From contig NZ_BMUG01000002.1 in the NCBI RefSeq assembly GCF_014650075.1, positions 682,001-746,000 on the forward strand: a stretch of DNA of 64,000 bases, read 5' to 3'. A program made the position numbers and the translations under genes. Shown in pieces: positions 7,565 to 15,942 of the stretch (its first letter is position 1; each line of letters starts with the position of its first letter). The DNA is from Streptomyces microflavus (GTDB taxonomy: Bacteria; Actinomycetota; Actinomycetes; Streptomycetales; Streptomycetaceae). Below the pieces are notes generated by a model. It worked only from the letters and a program-made list of their open reading frames with translations. It had not been told where the DNA came from and made no database searches.

Positions 7565-8311
7565 ATGACGACGACGACCGCGCCCCAGGGGCGTACCGAA
7601 CTGCTCAGGCCGGACCGTACGCCCGTGCGCGTCCTGGTCGTGGACGACGAGGCTCCGCTCGCCGAGCTGCTCTCGATGGCACTGCGGTACGAGGGCTGGG
7701 AGGTGCGCAGCGCCGGTGACGGGGCCGGGGCCGTGCGCGCCGCCCGGGACTTCCGCCCGGACGCCGTGGTCCTTGACGTGATGCTGCCGGACATGGACGG
7801 GCTCGCCGTGCTGGGCCGGATCCGGCGCGAGTACTCCGATGTGCCCGTCCTCTTCCTGACCGCCCGGGACGCCGTGGAGGACCGGATCGCCGGGCTCACG
7901 GCGGGCGGCGACGACTACGTGACCAAGCCGTTCAGTCTGGAGGAGGTCGTGGCCCGGCTGCGCGGGCTGATCCGCCGCTCGGGCACGGCGCTCGCGGCCG
8001 AGCGGAGCCAGTCGACGCTCACCGTCGGCGACCTGGTGCTCGACGAGGACAGCCACGAGGTGAGCCGGGGCGGGGACGCGATCCACCTGACCGCAACGGA
8101 GTTCGAGCTGCTGCGGTTCCTGATGCGCAACCCGCGCCGGGTGCTCAGCAAGGCGCAGATCCTGGACCGGGTCTGGAACTACGACTTCGGCGGCCAGGCC
8201 AACGTGGTCGAGCTCTACATCTCCTACCTCCGCAAGAAGATCGACGCCGGACGGACGCCGATGATCCACACCCGGCGCGGGGCGGGGTATCTGATCAAGC
8301 CCGGTGAGTAG
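7565..8311 (+). CDS. OmpR/PhoB-family response regulator
   Basis: 248 residues. The receiver domain (about 20-135) has the acidic pocket VVDDE, the phospho-acceptor Asp in VVLDVMLPDMDG, and the conserved Lys in YVTKPFSLEE. The C-terminal winged helix (about 148-245) ends with VWNYDFGGQANVVELYISYL and RGAGYLIKPGE. The gene overlaps the kinase gene by 8 bases. Genes downstream suggest the pair controls, or is encoded with, cell-surface glycosylation functions. Confidence 0.95.
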   Translation: MTTTTAPQGRTELLRPDRTPVRVLVVDDEAPLAELLSMALRYEGWEVRSAGDGAGAVRAARDFRPDAVVLDVMLPDMDGLAVLGRIRREYSDVPVLFLTARDAVEDRIAGLTAGGDDYVTKPFSLEEVVARLRGLIRRSGTALAAERSQSTLTVGDLVLDEDSHEVSRGGDAIHLTATEFELLRFLMRNPRRVLSKAQILDRVWNYDFGGQANVVELYISYLRKKIDAGRTPMIHTRRGAGYLIKPGE

Positions 8312-10046
8312 GCGAACAGGGGTGGGCGTGCTGCGGCGGCCCTGGACCCTGCGGACCCGGCTCGTCGTGGCCGCCGTCTCCCTCATCGCCGTCGTCTCGG
8401 CCGCCATCGGGTCCGTCACCGCCATCGCCTTCCACAGCTACATGTACGACAAGCTGGACGACCAGCTGCACTCCATCGCCGTACGCGCGGAGCGGCCGCC
8501 CGGCCCCCAGCCGGTGCCCGACGCCCTGCGCGAGGCCGGCCGGCTCGGCTTCGTCGGCGGGGGCGGGCAGCCGCTGGGCACGTTCGGGGCGCTCGTCGGG
8601 GACGACGGGGACGTCACCGCTTCGAAGGTCGTCGAGGACAGCGGGCTGCGCTCCCAGGAGAGCGCGGAGCCCCTGACCGGGCAGCAGCGGCGCGCACTGG
8701 AGGCCGAGGCCCCCGAGACCGGCGAGGGGACCCGGAGCGTCGAACTGCCCGGCCTCGGCGGCTACCGGGTGGAGGCCGCCACCACCGCCGAGGGCCGGAC
8801 CGTCCTCGTCGGGATTCCCACCGCCGAGGTGAGCGGGGCGCTGAACACCCTGATCCTCGTCGAGGTCTGCGTCACCGCCGCCGGGCTCATCGCCGCCTCC
8901 CTCGCGGGCACCGTCCTCGTCGGCGTCGCCATGCGCCCGCTGCGCCGGGTCGCCGCCACCGCCACCCGGGTCGCCGAACTCCCCCTGCACAGCGGTGAGG
9001 TGGCGCTCCTGGAGCGCGTTCCGGACGCCGAGGCCGATCCCCGTACCGAGGTCGGGCAGGTCGGGGCGGCGCTCAACCGGATGCTGGGGCACGTCGGTTC
9101 GGCGCTGGCGGTCCGTCAGGAGAGCGAGACGCGGGTACGGCAGTTCGTCGCCGACGCCAGCCATGAGCTGCGCACCCCGCTGGCCTCGATCCGCGGGTAC
9201 GCCGAGCTGACCCGGCGCGTGACCGGCCGGGAGCCGTCGGACTCCGGCTCCGTCACCCGGCACGCACTGGGGCGGATCGAGTCGGAGGCGGACCGGATGA
9301 CGGGTCTGGTGGAGGATCTGCTGCTGCTGGCCCGGCTCGATGCCGGACGCCCGCTCTCGTACGAGAGCACTGATCTGCTGCCGTTGGTCGTGGACGCGGT
9401 CAGCGACGCCCGGGTGGCGGACGCCGCCGCCGAGGCCGACGCCCTCCACCACTGGCGGCTCGATCTGCCCGACGAGCCCGCCGGGCCCGTGACCGTACGC
9501 GCCGATCCCGCCCGGCTCCAGCAGGTGCTGGTCAACCTGCTGGCCAACGCCCGCACCCACACCCCGCCGGGGACCACGGTGACGGTGTCCGTACGGCCGT
9601 CGGAACGCGCCGATGAGCCGGTCACCCTGGAGGTGCGGGACGACGGCCCGGGCATCCCCGCTGAGCTGCTGCCGCACGTCTTCGAGCGGTTCGCGCGCGG
9701 GGACGCCTCCCGCTCGCGCGGGGACGCCACGGACAAGGCCACGGGGACCACCACCGGCTCCACCGGCCTCGGTCTCGCCATCGTGCAGGCCGTCGTCTCC
9801 GCGCACGGCGGGCGCGTACGGGTGGACTCCGCGCCGGGCCGGACGGTCTTCGTGGTCGAACTGCCCGCCGAAGCCGGCCCGTACGAGCACTCACAGAGCA
9901 CGGACACGGACACGGACTCACAGAGCACGGCCACGGACACGGGCACGGACCCACAGAGCACGGCCACGGACACGGGCACGGGCACGGACTCACAGAGCAC
10001 GGGCACGGACTCACAGGGCAGGGACAGGCTCACCACACCGGTGTGA
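8304..10046 (+). CDS. membrane sensor histidine kinase with low-complexity C-terminal tail
   Basis: 580 residues from a GTG within GTGAGTAG at the regulator stop. The first membrane segment spans about residues 18-40. An extracytoplasmic sensor of about 130 residues follows, then a second membrane segment near 190-210 and a HAMP-like linker. The HisKA box is ADASHELRTPLASIRGYAE. The ATPase domain has NLLANARTH (N box), DDGPGIP, FERFARGD and STGLGLAIVQ. After VVELPAEAGP the last 55 residues are a Thr/Asp/Ser tail built from a DNA tandem repeat (TDTDSQSTATDTGTD-type units). That tail is not part of the catalytic domain and probably varies in length between strains. Confidence 0.93.
   Translation: MSRRTGVGVLRRPWTLRTRLVVAAVSLIAVVSAAIGSVTAIAFHSYMYDKLDDQLHSIAVRAERPPGPQPVPDALREAGRLGFVGGGGQPLGTFGALVGDDGDVTASKVVEDSGLRSQESAEPLTGQQRRALEAEAPETGEGTRSVELPGLGGYRVEAATTAEGRTVLVGIPTAEVSGALNTLILVEVCVTAAGLIAASLAGTVLVGVAMRPLRRVAATATRVAELPLHSGEVALLERVPDAEADPRTEVGQVGAALNRMLGHVGSALAVRQESETRVRQFVADASHELRTPLASIRGYAELTRRVTGREPSDSGSVTRHALGRIESEADRMTGLVEDLLLLARLDAGRPLSYESTDLLPLVVDAVSDARVADAAAEADALHHWRLDLPDEPAGPVTVRADPARLQQVLVNLLANARTHTPPGTTVTVSVRPSERADEPVTLEVRDDGPGIPAELLPHVFERFARGDASRSRGDATDKATGTTTGSTGLGLAIVQAVVSAHGGRVRVDSAPGRTVFVVELPAEAGPYEHSQSTDTDTDSQSTATDTGTDPQSTATDTGTGTDSQSTGTDSQGRDRLTTPV
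9895..10030 (+). repeat. imperfect minisatellite encoding the kinase tail
   Basis: Units built from CACAGAGCACGG, CACGGACACGGGCACGG and similar hexamer-based blocks repeat at least five times, staying in frame with the kinase gene. Length change in multiples of three would alter the tail without frameshift. Confidence 0.85.
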
Positions 10047-10071
10047 CAGCGCGGGCGGCGAGCGTCGGTGC

Positions 10072-11412
10072 ATGACCACCGACAGCCTCCGGAGCGGCCC
10101 CGGCGCCAACGGCCGCACCAGCAGAGACCGCGCCCGTCTGCCGGTCAGGGCGCACCTCCCGGCCTGCGGGGCGGCCGCCGCCTCCGGCGTCCCCGTGCTC
10201 GATGTCGTCGTCCCCGTGTACAACGAGGAGAAGGACCTCCGCCCCTGCGTCCTGCGCCTCCACGACCACCTCTCCCGCACCTTCCCGTACGCCTTCCGCA
10301 TCACCGTCGCGGACAACGCGTCCACCGATTCCACCCCCGCCGTCGCTGCCGCGCTCGCGGCGGAGCTGCGCGGGGTGCGGTACGTGCGGCTGGAGGAGAA
10401 GGGGCGCGGGCGGGCGCTGCGTACCGTCTGGTCGGAGTCCGACGCCCCGGTCCTCGCCTACATGGACGTCGACCTCTCCACCGACCTCAACGCCCTGCTC
10501 CCGCTGGTCGCCCCGCTGATCTCCGGCCACTCCGACCTGGCCATCGGCTCGCGGCTCGCACGGAGTGCGCGGGTGGTGCGCGGGTCGAAGCGGGAGTTCA
10601 TCTCGCGCGCCTACAACCTCATCCTGCGCTCCTCCCTCGCCGCCGGATTCAGCGACGCCCAGTGCGGGTTCAAGGCGGTCCGCAGCGAGGTGGCCGAGCG
10701 GCTGCTGCCGATGGTGGAGGACAGCGGCTGGTTCTTCGACACCGAGCTGCTGGTCCTCGCCGAGCGGGCCGGGCTGCGCATCCACGAGGTGCCCGTCGAC
10801 TGGATCGACGACCCCGACTCGACCGTCCACATCGTGCGGACGGCGGCCGAGGACCTGAAAGGCGTGTGGCGGGTGGGGCGGGCGCTCGCCGTGGGCGCGC
10901 TGCCGCTGGACCGGCTGGCACGGCCCTTCGGCGACGACCCGCGCGACCGGGCGCTGACCGGGGTGGAGCGCGGACTGGCCCGGCAGCTCGTCGGGTTCTG
11001 TGTCGTGGGTGTGCTCTCCACCCTCTTCTACCTGGCCCTCTACTCCCTCTTCCGGCTCGGTGTCGGCCCGCAGCTCGCCAACGGCGGCGCGCTCCTCGTC
11101 TCCGCCGTCGCCAACACCGCAGCGAACCGGAGGCTCACCTTCGGCGTACGCGGCCGGGACGGAGCCGTCCGCCATCAGGCCCAGGGCCTCGTCGTCTTCG
11201 CGATCGGCCTCGCCCTGACCAGCGGCTCCCTCGCGGCGCTCGGCGCGGCCACCGGCTCGCCCTCGCACTCCACCGAGCTGGCCGTCCTGATCACCGCCAA
11301 CCTCGCCGCCACCGTGCTGCGCTTCCTGCTCCTGCGCGCCTGGGTCTTCCCGGCCCGCGCCTGCCCCGAACCCGAACCCGATTCCGATTCCGATTCCGAG
11401 GACGTCCGATGA
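10072..11412 (+). CDS. polyprenyl-phosphate glycosyltransferase (DPM1-like) fused to a GtrA domain
   Basis: 446 residues. The N-terminal GT2 domain has VPVYNEEKDL, the metal-binding MDVDLSTDL, and AQCGFKAVR typical of dolichol-phosphate mannosyltransferase-type enzymes. After about residue 300 a GtrA-like region with four hydrophobic helices begins (LVGFCVVGVLSTLFYLALY). Such enzymes load a sugar onto a polyprenyl phosphate carrier and the GtrA part is thought to help flip it. The stop overlaps the start of the GT39-type gene (ATGA), so donor synthesis and transfer are coupled. It starts 26 bases after the kinase stop. The tail has a Glu-Pro/Asp-Ser run. Confidence 0.9.
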   Translation: MTTDSLRSGPGANGRTSRDRARLPVRAHLPACGAAAASGVPVLDVVVPVYNEEKDLRPCVLRLHDHLSRTFPYAFRITVADNASTDSTPAVAAALAAELRGVRYVRLEEKGRGRALRTVWSESDAPVLAYMDVDLSTDLNALLPLVAPLISGHSDLAIGSRLARSARVVRGSKREFISRAYNLILRSSLAAGFSDAQCGFKAVRSEVAERLLPMVEDSGWFFDTELLVLAERAGLRIHEVPVDWIDDPDSTVHIVRTAAEDLKGVWRVGRALAVGALPLDRLARPFGDDPRDRALTGVERGLARQLVGFCVVGVLSTLFYLALYSLFRLGVGPQLANGGALLVSAVANTAANRRLTFGVRGRDGAVRHQAQGLVVFAIGLALTSGSLAALGAATGSPSHSTELAVLITANLAATVLRFLLLRAWVFPARACPEPEPDSDSDSEDVR

Positions 11413-13577
11413 CCACGACGACCGTCGCACCCCCGATCCCGGTGCCCGCGCCGCCCGAACGCGCCGGCGGCCCCCGCTGGGCCCGCCCCGCGCTGTACGG
11501 GCTCCTCCTGGCCGTCGCGCTCGCCTACTTCTACAACCTCAGCGCCTCCGGTTACGCCAACTCCTTCTACTCCGCCGCCGTCCAGGCCGGCAGCCAGAGC
11601 TGGAAGGCGCTCTTCTTCGGTTCGCTGGACTCCGCGAACGCCATCACCGTCGACAAGCCGCCCGCCGCCCTCTGGCCGATGGCCCTGTCGGTGCGGCTCT
11701 TCGGGCTCAACTCCTGGGCGATCCTGGCCCCTCAGGTCCTGATGGGCGTCGCCACGGCGGCCGTGCTCAACACCGCCGTACGCCGTCGCTTCGGGCCGGT
11801 CGCCGGGCTGATCGCGGTGGGCGTGTTCGCGCTGACGCCCGTCGCCGCGCTGATGTTCCGCTTCAACAACCCGGACGCGCTGCTCGCCCTGCTGATGACC
11901 GTCACCGTGTGGTGCGTGCTGCGGGCGCTGGAGCAGGGGCGGACGAAGTGGCTGCTGTGGGCGGGGGCCGCGGTCGGGTTCGCGTTCCTGACGAAGACCC
12001 TCCAGGCGTTCCTGATCCTGCCGCCGCTGGCCGTGCTGTACGCGGTGTGCGCCTCCGTTCCCGTACGGAAACGGCTCGGCCAACTCGCCCTGTCCGCCCT
12101 GACGATGGTCGTCGCCGGTGGCTGGTGGGTGGCGATCGTGGAGCTGATGCCCGCTTCCTCGCGGCCGTACGTCGGTGGCTCGCAGAACAACTCGTTCCTG
12201 GAGCTCACCTTCGGCTACAACGGCCTTGGCCGCCTCAATGGCGAGGAGACCGGAAGCGTCGGGGGCGGGGGCGGGGGTGGTGGCCGCGGTGGCGGCGGCT
12301 GGGGCGAGACCGGCATCGGGCGGATGTTCAACTCCGAGGTCGGCGGCCAGATCGCCTGGCTGCTGCCCGCCGCGCTGATCCTGCTGGTGGCCGGTCTCTG
12401 GCTGACCCGGAAGGCCGGGCGGACCGACTCCGCGCGGGCCGCGTTCCTCGCCTGGGGCGGGGCGCTGGTCATGACGGCCGCGGTGTTCAGCTTCATGGCC
12501 GGGATCTTCCACCAGTACTACACGGTGGCCCTCGCCCCGTACATCGCGGCGCTCGTCGCCATGGGGGTGGCGGTGCTGTGGGAGGAGCGGAGCGCCTGGT
12601 GGCCGAGGGCGGTGCTCGCGGGCACGGTCGTCGTGACGGTGGTCTGGGCGTACGTCCTGCTGGGCCGCACCCCGGAGTACCTGCCGTGGCTGCGGTGGGC
12701 GGTTCTGGTGGGCGGGGTGGTGGGGGCGCTCGGGCTGCTGGTCGTGGGGCGGTTCGGCGGCCGGGGTCTGGCCCTCGCGGTGGTGGGGCTCAGCTTCGCC
12801 GCCTCGCTCGCGGCGCCGACGGCGTACACGCTGAGCACCCTGAACTCCGGGCACCAGGGGTCGATCGTGACCGCCGGTCCTGCGGGCGGGGGCGGTATGG
12901 GCGGACCGGGGGGCGGTGGCCGGGGCGGTCCCGGTGGTTTCGGCGGCGGTGGCGATGACGGGCGCGGGCAGCGGGCGGGGATGCAGCCGCCTGGCGGGCA
13001 GGGGCAGTTCCGGGGGCAGGGGCAGTCCCCAGGCCAGGGTCAGGGCCAGGGTGGTCAGCAAGGCAACGCGCCCGGTGGTGTGCCCACCGCGCCCGGCGGA
13101 ACGACCCCCGGCGGAACCGCTCCCGGCGCTGCCGGTGAGGGCGGGGCGTTCGGCGGCGGCGGAGGCGGCGGTATGGGCGGGCTGCTCAACGGCGCGTCCG
13201 TCTCCACCGAGGCGAAGGCGCTCCTGGAGAAGGACGCCGACGCCTACACCTGGGCCGCCGCAGCCGTCGGCGCGCAGAACGCGGCCAGCTACCAGCTCGC
13301 CACCGGCGAACCGGTGATGGCCATCGGCGGGTTCAACGGCAGCGACCCGTCACCGACGCTCGCCCAGTTCAAGAAGTACGTGGCGGAAGGGAAGATCCAC
13401 TACTTCGTCTCGGGCGGAACGGGCGGAGGAACGGGCGGCGGAGGCATGGGAGGCGGAGGCATGGGAGGCGGCGGCAACGGGACCTCGTCCCAGATCTCCT
13501 CCTGGGTGACGGAGAACTTCACCGAGGTCACCGTCGGCAGCGCCACCTTCTACGACCTGACGCAGCCGGCCGGCTGA
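11409..13577 (+). CDS. GT39/ArnT-type polyprenyl-sugar-dependent glycosyltransferase with Gly-rich insertions
   Basis: 722 residues. An N-terminal helix is followed by a long outer loop with NSFYSAAVQAGSQSWKALFF and VDKPPAALW, the acidic and proline motif of membrane mannosyltransferase/ArnT-like enzymes. About ten further membrane helices follow. Two glycine-rich low-complexity stretches interrupt it, one within the membrane part (near residue 280) and a long Gly/Gln/Pro one (about 490-600). A soluble C-terminal domain (ALLEKDADAYTWAAAAVG onward) resembles the extracytoplasmic domain of actinobacterial members. It should transfer a sugar from the carrier made by the preceding enzyme to protein or lipid outside the membrane; the acceptor is unknown. 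Confidence 0.85.
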   Translation: MTTTTVAPPIPVPAPPERAGGPRWARPALYGLLLAVALAYFYNLSASGYANSFYSAAVQAGSQSWKALFFGSLDSANAITVDKPPAALWPMALSVRLFGLNSWAILAPQVLMGVATAAVLNTAVRRRFGPVAGLIAVGVFALTPVAALMFRFNNPDALLALLMTVTVWCVLRALEQGRTKWLLWAGAAVGFAFLTKTLQAFLILPPLAVLYAVCASVPVRKRLGQLALSALTMVVAGGWWVAIVELMPASSRPYVGGSQNNSFLELTFGYNGLGRLNGEETGSVGGGGGGGGRGGGGWGETGIGRMFNSEVGGQIAWLLPAALILLVAGLWLTRKAGRTDSARAAFLAWGGALVMTAAVFSFMAGIFHQYYTVALAPYIAALVAMGVAVLWEERSAWWPRAVLAGTVVVTVVWAYVLLGRTPEYLPWLRWAVLVGGVVGALGLLVVGRFGGRGLALAVVGLSFAASLAAPTAYTLSTLNSGHQGSIVTAGPAGGGGMGGPGGGGRGGPGGFGGGGDDGRGQRAGMQPPGGQGQFRGQGQSPGQGQGQGGQQGNAPGGVPTAPGGTTPGGTAPGAAGEGGAFGGGGGGGMGGLLNGASVSTEAKALLEKDADAYTWAAAAVGAQNAASYQLATGEPVMAIGGFNGSDPSPTLAQFKKYVAEGKIHYFVSGGTGGGTGGGGMGGGGMGGGGNGTSSQISSWVTENFTEVTVGSATFYDLTQPAG

Positions 13578-13606
13578 GGACGGGAGCGTACGCGGTCGGG
13601 ACCGGG

Positions 13607-14773
13607 TCAGAACCCGGCCGCGTACGTCCAGAAGTCCCGCATCATGCTGGGCGCCACCGGTCCGCCCAGTTCCTTCTGCGTGAGCAGGACGGCGACCGTG
13701 CCCGTGGCCGGGATGATGTGGGCCGTGGTGCCGGTGCCGCCGATCCAGCCGTACCGGCCGAGTACGTTCCAGGGGGCGGTGATCTCGACGTCCACCGAGC
13801 CGCCGAACCCCCAGCCCTGGCCCTCCGTGAACAGGCCGCTCGCCGCGCGCTGGTCCGGGGTCAGCTGGTCGGTGATCATCTGCCGGACCGACTCGCCGGC
13901 CAGTACCCGCCGTCCGTCGTCCGCCAGGCCTTCGGCGAGCAGCATCCGGCCGAAGGCGTACCAGTCGTCGACGGTCGAGACCAGGCCGCCGGCGCCGGAC
14001 GGGAAGTCGGGCGGGCTGCTCCACTGCCCGTCCGGGGCGTCGACCAGCTCCCAGCCGCCGCCCTCCCCCGCCCGGTAGTAGCCGGTGAACCGGTCCAGGG
14101 CGCCGGGCGCCACGGAGAACCCGGTGTCCGTCATCCCGAGGGGCTCGAACAGCCGTTCCGCCAGGTACTCGGGCAGCGGACGGTCGGTGACCCGGGCGAT
14201 CAGGACCCCGAGGATGTCGGAGCACGTGTTGTAGAGCCAGCCGTCGCCCGGCTGGTGGAGCAGCGGGATCCGGGAGAGCGCGGCCATCCAGGCGTCCGGC
14301 CCGGGCACGGCCTGCGGCTGCGGCGGGCCCTGTTTCAGCTCGGCGAACAGCGGGGCGACGGCCGGGAGCGAGAAGTCGGACGGGAAGCCGTATCCGGCCC
14401 GGAAGGTCAGCAGGTCCAGGAGGGTGATCGGGCGGACCGCCGGCACCACGTCGTCGACCGGGCTCTGCGGGGTCCGGACGACCAACGGCGAGGACAGCTC
14501 GGGCAGCCACGCGGCGACCGGGTCGGCGGGGGCGATCAGGCCGTCCTCGACCAGGGTCATGGCGGCCGCTGCGACGACCGGCTTGGTGATCGAGGCGATA
14601 CGGAAGGCCGAGTCCCGCCGCATGGGCGCCGCCCCGGCGAGCGTGGCCGGGCCGGCCGCCGCCACCTCCACCCGATCGCCCCGGGCGACCAGCGCCACAG
14701 CGCCCGGCACCGGTCCCCCGGCGATGTGGGAGTCCAGCAGTTCCTGCAGTCCGTGCGGGGTACTGGTGCTCAT
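13607..14773 (-). CDS. serine hydrolase of the beta-lactamase / D-alanyl-D-alanine carboxypeptidase class C fold
   Basis: 388 residues. The catalytic SxxK is SITK (near residue 70) and the Tyr motif is YNTCSD (about 183), followed by GTGTTAHIIP in the position of the third motif. No signal peptide is visible, so the protein is probably cytoplasmic and acts on esters or small peptides, as many actinobacterial family members do. I chose the ATG at 14773, with GAGAGG 7 bases before it; an in-frame GTG/ATG further up (14842) lacks a ribosome site. It stands alone and converges on the GT39 gene. Confidence 0.88.
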   Translation of the reverse strand: MSTSTPHGLQELLDSHIAGGPVPGAVALVARGDRVEVAAAGPATLAGAAPMRRDSAFRIASITKPVVAAAAMTLVEDGLIAPADPVAAWLPELSSPLVVRTPQSPVDDVVPAVRPITLLDLLTFRAGYGFPSDFSLPAVAPLFAELKQGPPQPQAVPGPDAWMAALSRIPLLHQPGDGWLYNTCSDILGVLIARVTDRPLPEYLAERLFEPLGMTDTGFSVAPGALDRFTGYYRAGEGGGWELVDAPDGQWSSPPDFPSGAGGLVSTVDDWYAFGRMLLAEGLADDGRRVLAGESVRQMITDQLTPDQRAASGLFTEGQGWGFGGSVDVEITAPWNVLGRYGWIGGTGTTAHIIPATGTVAVLLTQKELGGPVAPSMMRDFWTYAAGF

Positions 14774-14867
14774 GATCGGCCTCTCTGCGGTACCGCTACC
14801 GCGTGCTCTGTCGTGAGTCCGCCCTCTCAGGGTGCGGCACATAAGAGACTCCGGAACCTCCCCTGCC

Positions 14868-15734
14868 TCATCGCCCCCGCAGCACCAGGTCCGCCACGAC
14901 CGCCCGGTGGTCCGAGGCGACGCTCTCCGGCACCCAAGCGCGCCGCACCTGGGCCGTCTTGGACATCACCACGTAGTCGATGCGCTTGACCGGGTCCTGC
15001 GCAGGGAAGGTCGGCGCCTCCGGACCGGCGTCCGTCAGCTCCGCCCACAGCGGGGCCAGCTCGGGGGCGCCGGGCTCCGCGTTGAAGTCGCCGAGCAGGA
15101 CCTTCGGGCCCCGGTCCTCGGCCATGATCCGCCGGGTGTCGGCGACCTGGGCGACGCGTACGGCGGGGTCCGGGCGGTAGTCGAGGTGGGTCACGTAGAC
15201 GTGTACGGGCTGCCCCTTCACCCGTACGACGACCTCGCCGAACCCCGGGGCGGGGGCGGGGGCCGGGTTCGGGTCCTGGGTCGATAGCCGGGTGATCTCG
15301 TGGTTCTCGGCGCTCAGGATCCGGTACCGGGACAGCACCGCCACCCCGTACTCCGCCCGTGGCCCGCCCGGTTCGGCCGGGTCCAGGCTGTAGATCGGGG
15401 CGAAGAACACGTACATGCCCAGCCGCTCGGCCAGCTCGCCCGCGAGATCCCGCCACTCACTGCGGGCACCCCAGTGCCGGTCGACCTCCTGGACGCCGAT
15501 CACATCCGCCTTGATCGAGCGCAGTTCCGCTGTCTGGCGGTCGAGGTCGAAGACGTTGTCCGCGCCGGCCCCGGCGTGGACGTTGTACGTGACGACCCGC
15601 AGCGGCACGGGGGGCCGGGAGGCCGCGGCAGCGGGCGGTCCGAGTAACGCGCCCAACAGGGCGGTGGTGAGAAGAAGTTGCGGGAGACGGAGACGGAGAC
15701 GGAGACGGATGGGGTGACGGCGACGCAGTGACAT
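14868..15734 (-). CDS. secreted endonuclease/exonuclease/phosphatase-family protein
   Basis: 288 residues. The N terminus is a signal peptide with an unusually Arg-rich start (SLRRRHPIRLRLRLRL) and a hydrophobic core ending PPAAAASR. The mature part has the family motifs TYNVHAG, GVQEVDRHWG, LLGDFNAEPG, DYVVMSK and ASDHRAVVADL, which supply the metal ligands and catalytic His/Asp. Likely activities are phosphodiester hydrolysis of nucleic acids, sphingomyelin or inositol phosphates. The ATG at 15734 has GGAGAG 3 bases upstream. It is divergent from the MFS pump gene, with palindromic operators between them. Confidence 0.88.
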   Translation of the reverse strand: MSLRRRHPIRLRLRLRLPQLLLTTALLGALLGPPAAAASRPPVPLRVVTYNVHAGAGADNVFDLDRQTAELRSIKADVIGVQEVDRHWGARSEWRDLAGELAERLGMYVFFAPIYSLDPAEPGGPRAEYGVAVLSRYRILSAENHEITRLSTQDPNPAPAPAPGFGEVVVRVKGQPVHVYVTHLDYRPDPAVRVAQVADTRRIMAEDRGPKVLLGDFNAEPGAPELAPLWAELTDAGPEAPTFPAQDPVKRIDYVVMSKTAQVRRAWVPESVASDHRAVVADLVLRGR

Positions 15735-15832
15735 GGCTCTCCAGACGACGACGGACACGACGGACGCGACAGGCACGCAGGCACGGCAGGGGCGGCAGGT
15801 ACGACAGGCCCGGCGCACAGGCCGAATTCAAG

Positions 15833-15891
15833 TTGTACGCCGTACAGGGAGTGCCCTACGGTGTACAACGCTTACGTCCTATACACCGTAG
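15833..15891. promoter_or_regulatory. overlapping palindromic operator sites, probably for the TetR regulator at 17704
   Basis: Three half-sites lie between divergent genes. TTGTACGCCGTA (15833-15844) pairs with TACGGTGTACAA (15857-15868). CTACGGTGTA (15856-15865) also pairs perfectly with TACACCGTAG (15882-15891). The shared middle half-site gives two overlapping palindromes in the MFS promoter region. That they bind the TetR protein encoded two genes away is inference from family habit. Confidence 0.6.
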
Positions 15892-15942
15892 AACCAACCG
15901 GCCGTCAAGGCATCGAGCCGCGCCGGAGACCCAGGAGCCCGC

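Noticed and set aside
10068..11408. N-terminal extension of the GT39-type gene back to 10068
   Set aside because: That part overlaps the GT2-GtrA gene in another frame; the ATGA overlap at 11409 is the clear start.
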